Made by a program: the position numbers and the translations under genes. The notes under the pieces were generated by a model. It searched no databases, had not been told where the DNA came from, and saw only the letters and a list, made by a program, of their open reading frames with translations. Shown piece by piece: positions 23,301-33,580 of a stretch of 64,000 bases of DNA. The stretch is taken from positions 22,863,501 to 22,927,500 of the forward strand of contig CM051460.1 of assembly GCA_028095005.1 (NCBI GenBank), given 5' to 3'. Positions within the stretch are counted from its first letter, which is position 1; the number at the start of each line of letters is the position of its first letter. The stretch is from Rhynchospora pubera. Its lineage: Eukaryota > Streptophyta > Magnoliopsida > Poales > Cyperaceae.

Positions 23301-23634
23301 AAGATTGTGTTTCTTTTGTTGAAATCTTAATTAGGGACCGATACAAAGGGGCGGCACAGAGTGTGGATATTTCACAATGCTCAACATGAGGGCGATATTA
23401 AGTAGTTGGACTACGGTCGGAGAATTCCCTGAGGTAATGTTAAGCCGATTTATTATTTTAGGATTTTATATTTTTATTGGTTTAGGGCTTAGGGTTTACA
23501 AAATTATTTGACTTTATCAATTGTTAATGATCAAATTGCAGTATATCGAGCCGGTTGGACAACCATATAAAAACGAAGACGTTGATGCAGTCGTTTCGGA
23601 GGTTATGGACTTCATGTATGGGGTATTATTTTAG
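20337..23634 (+). CDS. CACTA gene 2: Transposase_24-like protein with C-terminal Ulp1 (C48) protease
   Basis: Eleven exons by phase-consistent GT-AG junctions: 20337-20648, 20725-21154, 21242-21588, 21669-21842, 21923-22183, 22263-22597, 22688-22873, 22963-23070, 23165-23243, 23335-23433, 23542-23634; 807 aa, no stop or frameshift. The N-terminal half resembles plant CACTA second-gene proteins (DNA-binding/accessory, TNPA-like role): acidic and basic start, NKAKELRKKWKEPHRMGSTG near residue 180, PEHPGRIRGYP near 290. A lysine-rich segment (TKKKPAKKKAKAKEAAK, about 510-530) could be a nuclear signal. The C-terminal 230 residues carry a Ulp1-type cysteine protease: His in FHWVVLVI, Asp in VHFVDSLE, Gln in GPIQRGG, Cys in ECGYFTM. 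Family knowledge: such domains cleave SUMO-like modifiers; the target in CACTA elements is unknown. Confidence 0.85.
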
Positions 23635-23879
23635 GAAAATTTTGACTTGATTTGGTGTTAACTCTATGTATAGTTACTTTGTTAATTTTTGCTACATATT
23701 GATATATGTATTGATATATGTTTTGTGCTTGGTATATATATGTGACATCTGATATATGCATGATATATGTTTGTCTGCTGCATGTTGGATTGTATAATGT
23801 AAATTGGGTACCAATTTGGTACCAATTCGGCTAGCAAAACTGGGCTAGCCAATAAAACATGCCAAATTCAAAAAAAAGA
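23635..23879. other. 3' untranslated region of CACTA gene 2
   Basis: AT-rich with TTGATATATG / TGATATATGT repeats after the stop at 23634, up to the 3' subterminal array. Confidence 0.5.
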
Positions 23880-24347
23880 AGGTCTTTTGTAACGGTTATT
23901 AAGGAATAACCGTTACAGAATTCATAATTTCATTTCTTTTATATCAACAATATCTGTAACGGTTATTCCTTAATAACCGTTACAAAAGACTGGATTCTGT
24001 AACGGTTATTAGATTATAACCGTTACACTGGATCTAAAAAAATAGTAAAAATGTATTTCCGTCAATAATAGGATAACGGTTATTATATAACAACCGTTAT
24101 AGAAGCCAGTCTTCTGTAACGGTTGTTATCTATTAACCGTTACAAATGTTCTCAATAAAACCGTAACCACATTTTCCGTCCACTATACCATAACGGTTAT
24201 TAGATAATAACCGTTACAGAAGCCATTCTTCTGTAACGGTTATTAGATAATAACCGTTATAGATCTGTAACGGTTATTAGACATTCTGTAACGGGGGCTA
24301 CTGTAACGTTACGTGTACCGTTACAAATGCCTTTTATTAACCGTTAC
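23880..24347. promoter_or_regulatory. 3' subterminal repeat array of inner CACTA
   Basis: About 18 AACGG/CCGTT half-sites by hand count, mostly in inverted pairs such as CTGTAACGGTTATTAGAT facing AATAACCGTTACAG. Several copies are diverged (CCATAACGG, ATAACGGTT). Same motif as the 5' and internal arrays. Confidence 0.85.
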
Positions 24348-24354
24348 AGAAGTC

Positions 24355-24370
24355 GAAATTTCGCGTAGTG
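24355..24370 (-). repeat. Right terminal inverted repeat of inner CACTA
   Basis: On the minus strand CACTACGCGAAATTTC; followed on the plus strand by the duplication TCA. Confidence 0.9.
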
Positions 24371-24745
24371 TCATTATAATATGCAGGTGGTGTGTCGAAC
24401 ATTGTAAGAAGTCAGGTCTCGATAATTTCATATTTCTAGATCCAGAAATATGCTCGCTTGATAATGTTCTCTCGGATCAGACTGGTGTTGAACTTTACTT
24501 GAGAAAGTGTTTCATGAAAGCCAAAAGACAGAGTGATTATCATGTTTTGCTGCATCATAATCTGTTAGAATATTTTCAAATTTGACTTTAAGATTTAGAG
24601 TTTACGATTATTATTTATATTAACAAGGTTTAATGTCTAATTGCAGGAACCATTATTTGATTATTATCTCCCAGGTCTCGACACACAAGATTTGGATCAT
24701 CGATTCTCTCAATCCTGACAAAGTTGATTTGAAAATTATTGGGGC

Positions 24746-25569
24746 GTACAATATATAACTTTCATTTTAGCTCAACAAAATTGATTTTAATTAAGGCACA
24801 ATAATTTCAAAATTGTTTGATATCATCTTATATGTTTAACTAAAGCACAATGATTCTAAAACTAATCCCGATATGTATTTCTGGATATTGAAGTTATACT
24901 AACTACGTGTGTGGAGAACACCAGTTTGTGGCCAGTCCCTCCCCTCCATATGCATGAGGCTGGTATTGGTTGAGTTGGTGTTAGTGGGATTTGGTTTACA
25001 TGATATAGGTTCCACATTACATTTTCTGGTATCAACCAATCATTCAAACCTAATACCATTTTAAATAGGCAGGTTATACCATTTGGTCAAGGAATCAATA
25101 TGGTCGTTTAATGATAAACAGTAACATTTCAAAAAGCATGTTCAATGGTATTATTAAACAATGGTCAACACATAAATTCATCATGTCACAAATTAATTGC
25201 TACAACACAGCCTTCGCTATTATACAAATTACTACTGCTCTTGAAATAGGGATTATGAACCTTGGATTCTTCAGAGTAAGACCTGAAGTACATAAACAAA
25301 CTCAATTACTATTTAGAAATGAATATTCCTTTATAAATAGACAAAACCTGGCAGGAGGTATTTAGGTATGCATCTTTGTGTTATTGACTTATTGTTTAAA
25401 ATTTTTCTGACTTTATATTTTATTGTTGCAGCGCTTTATTGAAACTTCAAAAGACTATGTTCAATGTGGTGAATGTACCAGTACACAACTTAATCGCTCT
25501 AATAGTTTCATGTAATTTGTCAATGTTTGGATTTATCATGAAAACTAAAAATTTCATTCTTACTTGTAG
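24746..25569. other. Intron region of outer CACTA gene
   Basis: No independent gene recognised. A possible exon near 25432 (ATTGTTGCAG then RFIETSKDYVQCGE) would correspond in position to the inner gene exon that precedes the catalytic cysteine. An 84-codon ORF at 25111-25365 has no recognised family. Confidence 0.4.
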
Positions 25570-26033
25570 GGTCCAGATCAGCCAAACTCTGATGATTGTG
25601 GTTATTACACGATGAAATCGATACACAACACACTGAAATGGTACATGACTAGTAGGGGGAGTTGCCATCGGTATGGAATATCTGTTTTAATTATGTTTGA
25701 TAATTGTTTTCTTGTTTAGGAACACACTGAAATGGTACACACAGAAGTTTAAATTCCTTTTTTCCCTCAGCCTGAGTACTTGCAATGCCCCTTTTGCAAT
25801 GTCTATCTTATGGTAATCTCTATCATTTCCTCTCTTGAAAAGACTTGTGATCAACACTGATTAATGAATTGATGTTTGTCACAACCCTATCAACGCTGCT
25901 TTCAGGCTTCTTGTACACGCCGTGTACTTGGTCTTGTCTCTTTTTTAAGTTGATCTACAATGATATCTAATCTAGTATTAGTTTGCTGTGTGCATTAATT
26001 GAAAATTTTGACCTGGAGATAACTTTATTCAAT

Positions 26034-26353
26034 TATTCCTGGGATGGGAGGGAGTAGGTCTTGCTTCATATTTGTTAATTCATTTCTGGTTCACACGACT
26101 TCAGGCAGATAAAGCAGCTATCAAAGCTATGCTTGTCAATCGAGTAGGTGATTTTGGATTAGTTCTTGGTATTTTTGGTTGTTTTACTCTCTTTCAAACA
26201 GTAGACTTTTCAACCATTTTTGCTTGTGCTAGTGTCCCCATAAATAATTCATGGATTTTTTGCAATATGAGATTTAGTGCCATCACTATGATTTGTATTT
26301 TACTTTTTATTGGTGTTGTTGGTAAATCTGCACAGATAGGATTGCATTGGATG
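26034..26353 (+). pseudogene. nad5: Mitochondrial nad5 fragment (NUMT)
   Basis: Frame +: FLGWEGVGLASYLLIHFW, TRLQADKAAIKAMLVNRVG, DFGLVLGIFGCFTLFQTVD and GKSAQIGLHW match the conserved central part of plant mitochondrial NADH dehydrogenase subunit 5 (complex I, proton-pumping subunit). Homology ends after IGLHW. Only about 105 of some 670 residues are present, without start, stop or nuclear promoter, so this is a nuclear insertion of mitochondrial DNA. It lies in the last intron of the outer CACTA gene. Confidence 0.85.
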
Positions 26354-27089
26354 TTGATCTTCCATTTTTGTTTGTGCCTGTTCAGTGCTTTCACTATACA
26401 AAAACTATAAAAACTGAAACACCAGGAAATCCAGTGATTTGGTCATCTAGTGTCTTTTCTTTTCACTGTATCTGATATATTATGCAGTAGAAAGGGATAT
26501 TGGTTATGTTATAGCTTCTGAACAAGGGATGCGCAAGAGAGACATGAAAACTGCCATTATTATCATTATTTTGTTATGTTTCTTGATATCAAGAGTTAGG
26601 ATTATATAATCCGCTTTTATGTTGTTAACAAACAGGTGAAAATTTTAGAGTGAGTCTAACCAATTATATATAGAATATATTTTCTCATAAAGTTTACTAA
26701 TAACTCAGTCATGATCAATCAATGTAGGTTTTGGAACCGCAAGGTGAAGCATATTCTGAAGACGAGCTTAACCAAACGATAGAGTTGTTTTTTGAATTTC
26801 TAACTCCATTGATACTTAATGGTTATGATGATTAATAGCATGTACTTAATTGGGAATTACTAACTTGTCTTTATCAATTTCTATTTTAGTTGTACTTTTT
26901 AAATTTCCGAATGTGTATTTGAATTTCTGTGAATTAATGTGAATTTTTGTGAATTAATGCAATTTTCAATTTATTTATGGCGATTGGATTTTCTGTATAC
27001 ATATCATGTTAATTTATATGGCTTGCAAATACATGTGATTACGTGTGTGTATATATATGTCCACAGAAAATGAAAAAAAATTATATAAT

Positions 27090-27374
27090 CATGTCTTCTA
27101 CGGCGGTTCCTAGAAATAAATATATACGCTGTAACTAAATTTTTCTACAACTTGTTTTAACAAATAACAGCCGTAAAAAATAGTTTTTTACGGCTGCTAA
27201 TTGTTAAAAGGCGCCGTGCAAATTAACATTTCCCACGCGCGCGCGCTCAAAATCACAGACAATTACGACGGTGAATAATTATTTTTAGCGGCCCCCCCAT
27301 TTACAGCATGCACCATGTGAGCGGCGTAAAAAACCTCTTAATAACCGCCATAAAAAAACTTTTTCGCCGTAGTG
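27090..27374. repeat. Right subterminal region and terminus of outer CACTA
   Basis: Alternating ACGGC and GCCGT words (CTACGGCGGTTCC, ACAGCCGTAAAAAA, TTTTTTACGGCTGC, GCGGCGTAAAAAAC, AATAACCGCCATAAAAAAAC) end in TTTTTCGCCGTAGTG at 27374. The motif differs from that of the inner element (ACGGC rather than AACGGTT), so the two elements belong to different subfamilies. Confidence 0.8.
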
Positions 27375-28800
27375 ATAGGAGTTGATCTAAACAGATCATG
27401 TCTATTCAGATCCCGTCCCAGCGGTCCGCAGGCTCTGCCTGCGACCCACTGGGTCGTTCAGTATCGGCTCCACACTTTTTCCAACAATATAGGCAATAGG
27501 GGACACTTAAAAAACACTTGGAGTCGATTCAACGAAAGGGAAAGGGTGCCGAGATCATCAAATTCTGTCCAGATTTGTCTTAAACGGACCGTTTGAAACT
27601 TCAAACGGATCGTTTGCCTTCTGACAGGATTTCACATTATTAACTACCAATGAACTCACTGTCTGTTAGCTCTCCATTTTACAGAAGCACACAAGATGTC
27701 CTTTTATTAATTTTAGCCTGGCGGCTTTCAATAAAGCGGGTTTAGATCGAGCTGCTTGTTCATCTTAATAAACTATATATTTAAATGATATATATATATA
27801 AAATCAAAATGTAAACGTCTGTCCTTCATAACTTTTACTTTAAAGAGAAAGCTTTTTTATTTAGTATAGGATGCTGATTACTTTTTTTTTTTTTTTTGAG
27901 CCGATGGATGCTCATTACTTTAATTAAATTGAAAAATTGGAGAGGATTCAAATAGTATGACAGGTCACTCTCTAGTTGGTTTGTGAGAACAAGTTAACCA
28001 GCCTTGTAGACAATCTCTTTTGCACCAACTCAAGCTAGCTATTAGCGATCTTGACAAGTGGTTTAATCCACACCCTGGTTCCACAGTGTCATGACATGAC
28101 CAAATTTAGATTTTCAATACGCCGTAGTGTCTCAGCTGTACATGGAAACAAGAGTAATATGTAGCGATATATATTGCTTGCTGTGCAATACAATATATCC
28201 AAATCCAAATTATACGACGTACCAAAACTTACAATTAAAAGGTTGTTATCAACTTAGCATTATTCCGATTATTGTGATATTTCTCTATCACGACAGTGAC
28301 CCAATAGTGTTCTTTAAAGAAAAATTCACCAAATGCCACTCAACTATATCTAAATTGAATGACAATTAAATATTTCAGCCTTAGCGGAGAAAAACAGATC
28401 CTAGTTATGGCACGCATGGAAAGAACGATTAGATTGATATATAACCTTGGCGTCAAACAATCAAGAGGCTAAATATTGTTCATCTTTCGTTTCATTTGAA
28501 CCGAAAGTACTAATTTTCAAATGAGAGATCAAACTATTACCTTAATTATTATATACATTTTGGACAAAAGAGGTCATTTATACACTTCTTTAATTATTAT
28601 ACTTCCCTTAATTGCTCGCTAGACTAATAATATTATTCTGTTAATTATCTTTACTACTTATAAAAGCATCAGTCCAAAGGTCTATCCAAATTTGAGTACA
28701 AAAGTGCAAACAATTGTTTACTCAATGCAATATAGACCGTCGATTTTTATGATTTAATCTGATAAGTGGTGTAGATTTATATGTGAGATGAAAGGATTAA
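27375..28800. other. Intergenic, with short GC palindromes
   Basis: Contains AAACGGACCGTTT (27582-27594) and AAACGGATCGTTT (27603-27615), and a hairpin GTCCGCAGGC-TC-TGCCTGCGAC near 27424. They recall the palindromic words in the solo LTR at 11732. No gene is recognised. Confidence 0.5.
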
Positions 28801-30400
28801 ACCTTTCCTATAGACTTGTTAACTTTCGCTGTCTGAGCGGAACTGCGTTGGTCTAAGAGTAGCTGTTCGCGAGTTCGATTCTCTCCTTTTCGAAATTTTT
28901 TCCCTCGATTAACTACGGAAATTCTAATTGCCTGATGCGCCGCTCCTTTCTCTTCTTCTCCAAACCCTAATTCCGTCACGCGCCTCTTTCCTTCTTCCCT
29001 TGTTGAGATGGCGATCGAAGGCACCGAGGGGGACGCGTTGAAGCCCTAATTCCCTCCGCCTACCTCTTTCTCAGGTTTGCCTCTCTCCTTGCTTTCTCGA
29101 TTTATCCAACATAAGCCGCCGCTCCCCACTATTCGCTGGGTTTATTTTTCCTTCTCTTTCTTTGTGTTTCCTTCTTCTACCTCGAGGTCGGCCATGGCGA
29201 CCCACAACTTCGACAGCGGACACTCGGACAGACTAATCTTTCTCTGTTCACCTCCGTTTCAGTCTTGACAACTGCTTTCTTGAGCGATCACTCTTGCTGT
29301 ATCAGTTAAAATTGTGGTATTTTCATTTGACAATTGATTTCCGTCAATGTCAAATCATCCGCTCATGGTCTCTTCAGCCCTCAGAGAAACCCTTTTAGCG
29401 TTAATCCGGTAATCCTTTTACTTTAATTTGTATTTTCATTTGACAATTAATTCTGAATTTGGTTGCTGACATTTACTTCTTTTTTCTTACGTAGATGCAA
29501 GGAATGAGGCATGGTGATTTTAGTGCGAAAGTTATTGATATAATAACTTTTGAGATATAATAACAACAATTTGAGGTTCATTTCTACACATATTATATTA
29601 AAATTTACAAATGCGCTCAGTTTTTAGTAAAATCCTTCAGTTGACACTTTTCTATATATCTTTTAGGCACAATCAGTTTCAGTTACTGACAAATCGAGTT
29701 TTGACAAAGAAGGTGCAAAATCAGAAACCTATGACCATGATATGATGAAAGCCCAAGCCATTGGTGCAGGTATGTAATTTAATTCTGATGTTCTTAATTC
29801 TTACTACTTGATTGTTAAACCAGGGTTTGTTGTATCTTATCAAGGGCATTGTTTGAAATTAACACCATATAATTATCATATTTCCCTTAAACAAGAAAAA
29901 TTTTAGAAATGGGTGAACAACAAATGTATCACTATCTGTAATTTGAACATAATTTAGGAAAAAATTGATAATTTTATTCGAGCTGTCTGTCTGGTTGCTC
30001 TATTAGCAATTAGCCTCTTAAATGGTGTATCATGTAAATATCATAATATTATAAATTATTTAATGCTTAAGCACGACTTTTGAAGAACAAACACATCTAT
30101 CAACTATTCAATTTGTTGTTTTATATCTGATAGTTAATTCTGGAATGTTGTTGACATCTTTCTGATTTTTCGCATTGAAGTTCTGGCACTGGACCTTGTA
30201 GTAGAGACTCCGGGAGGATTTAGATATTAAGGGGTGATTTTTCTTAATACTCAAAATACTGACATCTCTGGCACTGGACCAGTTGAGTGAAGAAGAAAAA
30301 CAAAAATGGAATGCCAAGGCAGCAGAAGGCATGCGAGTAGAACCAATCCAAACCAAAGGCATACAAGGATTATTGTTAGATTCTTTAGAAATTTATTAGT
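28801..30400 (+). pseudogene. Possible gene remnant with HMG-box-like exon
   Basis: 28930-29290 is GC/CT-rich and leader-like (CCAAACCCTAATTCC, several short ATG frames that close quickly). At 29669-29768 an exon-like frame reads AQSVSVTDKSSFDKEGAKSE. At 30271-30399 a frame reads ALDQLSEEEKQKWNAKAAEG, resembling the end of an HMG box (family pattern 'LSEEEK..Y..KA'). The pieces cannot be joined into an open gene. A duplicated TCTGGCACTGGACC (near 30181 and 30268) marks local rearrangement. Possibly a decayed HMG-domain gene; weak evidence. Confidence 0.25.
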
Positions 30401-30436
30401 TAAATTCATTTTACATTATTTCTTATAATTCTTAAT

Positions 30437-30535
30437 GGCTCTGTTTGGATGAGGTGTGGGAAGAAGGGAAGAAGTGGGAAGAAGTATCTAAAAGTGTGTA
30501 ACTTTGTGAACAGTTTGAATAGAAATAAAGTTGAA
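30437..30535 (+). mobile_element. Truncated copy of 157-bp MITE family
   Basis: GGCTCTGTTTGGATGAGG and GTGTGGGAAGAAGGGAAGAA at the left match the other copies, and the middle (GTGTAACTTTGTGAACAG) follows. The opposite terminus is lost. Confidence 0.7.
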
Positions 30536-31315
30536 TTCTAAAAGGCCTAAAATGATAATTTTATGGGAAAAGGCTATGTAACTGGTTAATTCTTTACAGT
30601 CTTAATTTTATTGTTTTTGCTCGAAGCCCGATATTTGACATAGAAATTCAATATATGAATGGTTTGTAATATTAAAAGAATTGCTGGCATATTTTCATTT
30701 GACACCAATTATTGTAGCGAACGATAGGGTATACCTATCTTCTGTAATACTTTAATATTTCAATTGAGAATTTGTATTTATTATTTAAGCTATTTTTTTT
30801 CCCTTCCCAACAAAAAGATTCTGATTTATTTTGATCCGTTTTTTAATGGAAAGAATAAATAAAATTTCTGCTGTAAAACAAATAAAATACAATTTTCCTT
30901 CCTTACAAATGTCAATATTAATGCTTTTCATTTTTTATCATTGCCTTTCATCTAAATGCAATTTCATAAAGTTAAATTTGTTGCTTGTTTCTCTTAAATC
31001 TTGCTAACCTTCCTTTTTTGAGAAAAAACATAATTTTGCTAATTTGAGAAGTGCACGTCTCTTATTACTGGCATCTGTAAAAAATTTAGAAAGTTAACCA
31101 AATATAACCATTTATTAATTATTAATATATTTATGCAGCAAGAAACTATTCCTTAATTTAAGAGAGAAAATGATACGCAACCTGACCGTAGTAGTAAATT
31201 GCAAAGAGGGAAAAGTATCTAAATTAGTTTTTTTTATTGTTTGATTGTTTCCTTCTAATATTATTTTTTGCTTGCTTTCGTCTTGTTAGTTTCTTGAAAC
31301 TTCAGAAATCCCTAT
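30536..31315. other. Intergenic, AT-rich
   Basis: No coding region or bounded element recognised. Confidence 0.5.
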
Positions 31316-31324
31316 ATTATGTAG

Positions 31325-31537
31325 GGGAGGGTATCCTCTGCCAACCTTTTGAGGTTGGTAGAGGGCCAACTTTTGATCCGAGCCGTTCGATCTAATCTCG
31401 ACGGTTAAGATTTTTCGGACCTATCAATCTCAGTTACATGTACGGAGCTCCCTTAACCGTTGAGATTAGATCTAACGGTTTAGATCGAAAGTTGTCACTC
31501 TACCAACCTTAAAAGGTCGGTAGAGGATGTGATTCCT
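31325..31537. mobile_element. Mutator-like foldback MITE, 213 bp
   Basis: The 9-bp duplication ATTATGTAG flanks it (31316-31324 and 31538-31546). About 75-bp inverted arms: left ATCCTCTGCCAACCTTTTGA and GATCTAATCTCGACGGTTAA; right, reverse-complemented, ATCCTCTACCGACCTTTTAA and GATCTAATCTCAACGGTTAA. No coding capacity. Confidence 0.8.
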
Positions 31538-31546
31538 ATTATGTAG

Positions 31547-32815
31547 AGGCAACCTGTACCTGACAACAACACTAAATTGCACAGGAGACCACAATCAATA
31601 TTCATGAGAATTGCTAAATTCTAAAATTACCTTAAAATTATTTTAAAATATCCGAGTTGTAGTTTTCAGATAAGCTTGAATAATGCCGCATATTTGTTTC
31701 CCTCCACTTTTTCTGCACATAAAATATAAAGGGAAACATATGAAAAGCATATTCGCGAATAGCAGGCAGTTTTCATCGCCATTTCAAGCGCTAGAATGTC
31801 CCAATTGTTTGTTCTATCAAAAAAATTAAATGTCTACAACAAATTAAATTTAAAAGCTGTTCATTTATCTAAGAAATACCAATAAACCATACGTTAAAAT
31901 TATGGTTTAATTTATTTTGTCCCACACATTGGGTGGGCGTGTATGCTAGTAAGATTAAATGCTCTTGTGAACTAAATAAAAGAAGTAATAAGTGCAAACA
32001 AGCATCTGAATAAGACCAAAATGTTTCTATGATCAGTTGCGAAAGTTAGTTGGATGCCCTCAATGTTTCCTATTTATGCAAATAAATACTTGTTGAATCA
32101 TACATGTACCATGTTTCAGAGTGCAAAATATGTGTTGATATCTACTTGGACAGTTGTACACTATGATTTCTTTAAAGCAATTCAGAGTTTTTTTTTTTTC
32201 CAAACACTAAAATTTGTCTCTAGCTAAAAATCCCACTTAGATGCTTTTATAGTTTTATATGCATCCGAGAGTTGTACGTCGGGATATGACATAGAGTTCC
32301 AATAATACATCCATGTGGTGACAAATGACACCTTTCAGCCTTTCACAAAGGGAATAATAATGTCCCACAATAACTGCCATTTAATTATTTAGTACGTGAC
32401 AGAATACAAATTTTGTCATGCTTGGAGAAATGGCTCCCACTCTGCAGGCTCCTGATCGCGCGATTTATTCTTAGTAGTCATAACTAATACTTAAAATACT
32501 TAAAAATTAAGTAAAGTACATTAATCATGTTAAGGTAAACAAAATGGCAAAAAAAAAATTCAATAAATTAATTCATGTTAAGGTAAACAAAATGGCAAAA
32601 AAAAATTTAATTTTTAAGAAAAATTGTGAGTTTATAAATTTAAGAAAAGAAAACTAAATAACTATTAATTAAATTAAGCTACAATTAAACAAACATCAAA
32701 AACATTAGAAACTTAAGTTTTGAATTTTCTAGACCGTCGGATTTGTGAAACTAAATAATGAAATATTAGTGCACATTTGGGACATCCAAAATATTGGCAT
32801 TGGATAAAATATACT
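31547..32815. other. Intergenic, AT-rich
   Basis: No gene recognised. Contains one 48-bp-spaced duplication, listed separately. Confidence 0.5.
32526..32605. repeat. Tandem duplication, 48-bp period
   Basis: CATGTTAAGGTAAACAAAAT followed by GGCAAAAAAAAA occurs at 32526 and 32574. Confidence 0.85.
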
Positions 32816-33010
32816 ACGGTGTACGGATCGTCTCCATACATCTGAGTCGTTTTTGAAATTCAAAATTCAAACGATCAATCTGAACCTTTCAAGTTGTTCT
32901 CCATATTGAAAAGTTTTTGGAGACCAAAATTTACATTTTTTTCAATTTTTTTTTGCCATATATATATTATAATGTTTTAAAAATAACACTAAAATATATG
33001 ACCTCTGATG
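32816..33010. repeat. Fragment related to the foldback element at 56119
   Basis: GTTCTCCATATTGAAAAG, AATTTACATTTTTTTCAA and a preceding TTGAAATTCAAAATTCAAACGATC match the arms of the 56119-56520 element. Only one arm is present. Confidence 0.5.
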
Positions 33011-33484
33011 TACGCAATAATTAATGATTTTATTGTTCAAAGTAAGAGATAGTGGAGATATTTTAAAAATTTAAATATTTAACTGTGTTTCATTCGACTA
33101 TTCTGCCTCTACCAAACCAATAAGCTGTTGGAATCCATTGATCATATATGTCTTTTGCGGTGGTACTTTAGTAATGGACTTTACTGTCAATTCAATTTGA
33201 ACTTAAGTTTTTTCACGTGTGGTCACGTAATTATAATTAATATCTGATGGAGCAATAAAAATCAGCCTTTAAATCCAAAATGTAATTAATTAGGATTCAT
33301 TTTTGGTGGCTAATTGTTAGAAAATCTAAAGTTGTTATTATAGCATCATTTTGGGTTATAACTTGTGAAAGAGAGGGACAAAGCAGCACGCGCTCTGATT
33401 TGATTGACATTGTAATAATTGACGAAAAATTGATTGGAAAACTAATCGCCCCTATTTTGTCCTTTCTCTTCTATTATCTTTATT

Positions 33485-33580
33485 TTATTATTACTACTAC
33501 TACTACTACTATTACTACTACTACTACTACAATTATTATTATTATTACTATTATTATTCCTATTACTATTATTACTGCTA
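33485..33580. repeat. Trinucleotide microsatellite (ACT/ATT)
   Basis: Runs of ACT and ATT/TTA triplets with interruptions. The ORF across it is an artefact of the repeat. Confidence 0.95.

Larger units (their letters stand above)
13448..24370 (+). mobile_element. Complete inner CACTA (En/Spm) element, 10.9 kb
   Basis: Left end CACTACGGGAAAAAGG, right end (minus strand) CACTACGCGAAATTTCG; both sides carry the 3-bp duplication TCA (13445-13447 and 24371-24373), as CACTA transposition produces. Inside are a TNP2-type transposase gene (14724-18314) and a second gene ending in a Ulp1 protease domain (20337-23634), both open across all exons. Subterminal arrays of TCTGTAACGGTTATTA / TAATAACCGTTACAGA occupy about 370 bp at the left and 470 bp at the right. 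The element sits 13 bp upstream of the splice acceptor of an exon of the outer CACTA gene. It looks structurally autonomous. Confidence 0.93.
8361..26835 (+). pseudogene. Outer CACTA gene 2 (Transposase_24-like plus Ulp1 protease), split by insertions
   Basis: Exons read: 8361-8531, 8652-8789, 8883-8996, 9087-9335, 9708-10121, 10654-10929, about 11025-11339, then after a 13-kb intron 24387-24563, 24647-about 24745, about 25570-25670, and a last exon from about 26729 ending EFLTPLILNGYDD-stop. Homology to the inner gene is clear: EIKFQENGTPTG versus EIKFDKEGVPIG, KEHGGRLRGYS versus PEHPGRIRGYP, WPSYLVD versus WPSFLVD. The C48 protease residues are visible: His in NHYLIII, Asp in IWIIDSLN, Cys in QPNSDDCGYY. 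A coiled-coil-like stretch (AALQKQRDEMEDESRAKMKA) lies in exon 5. Between 11025 and 11144 the reading frame shifts (one frame meets TGA/TAA, another carries KSPKQKKSKQP), so the gene is probably dead apart from the insertions. Confidence 0.7.
8317..27374 (+). mobile_element. Outer, decayed CACTA (En/Spm) element; left end missing
   Basis: The right end at 27374 reads, on the minus strand, CACTACGGCGAAAAAGTTTT, a CACTA terminus. It is preceded by subterminal ACGGC/GCCGT words (27090-27370). The element carries a second-gene homologue (8361-26835) related exon by exon to that of the inner CACTA. No matching left CACTACGGCG terminus and no TNP2-type transposase of its own were found, so the left part is deleted or replaced; the start given is only the end of the OPT repeat. 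It is interrupted by a LINE tail, a solo LTR, the complete inner CACTA and a mitochondrial DNA fragment. Confidence 0.7.

Noticed and set aside
26072..26410. nad5 reading frame as a functional nuclear or plastid ndhF gene
   Set aside because: Only an internal fragment without start or targeting sequence; the wording is mitochondrial nad5 rather than plastid ndhF.
28825..28890. tRNA-like string GCGTTGGTCTAAGAG ... GAGTTCGATTCTC
   Set aside because: The acceptor and anticodon stems cannot be paired and the B box is off consensus; at most a decayed tRNA.
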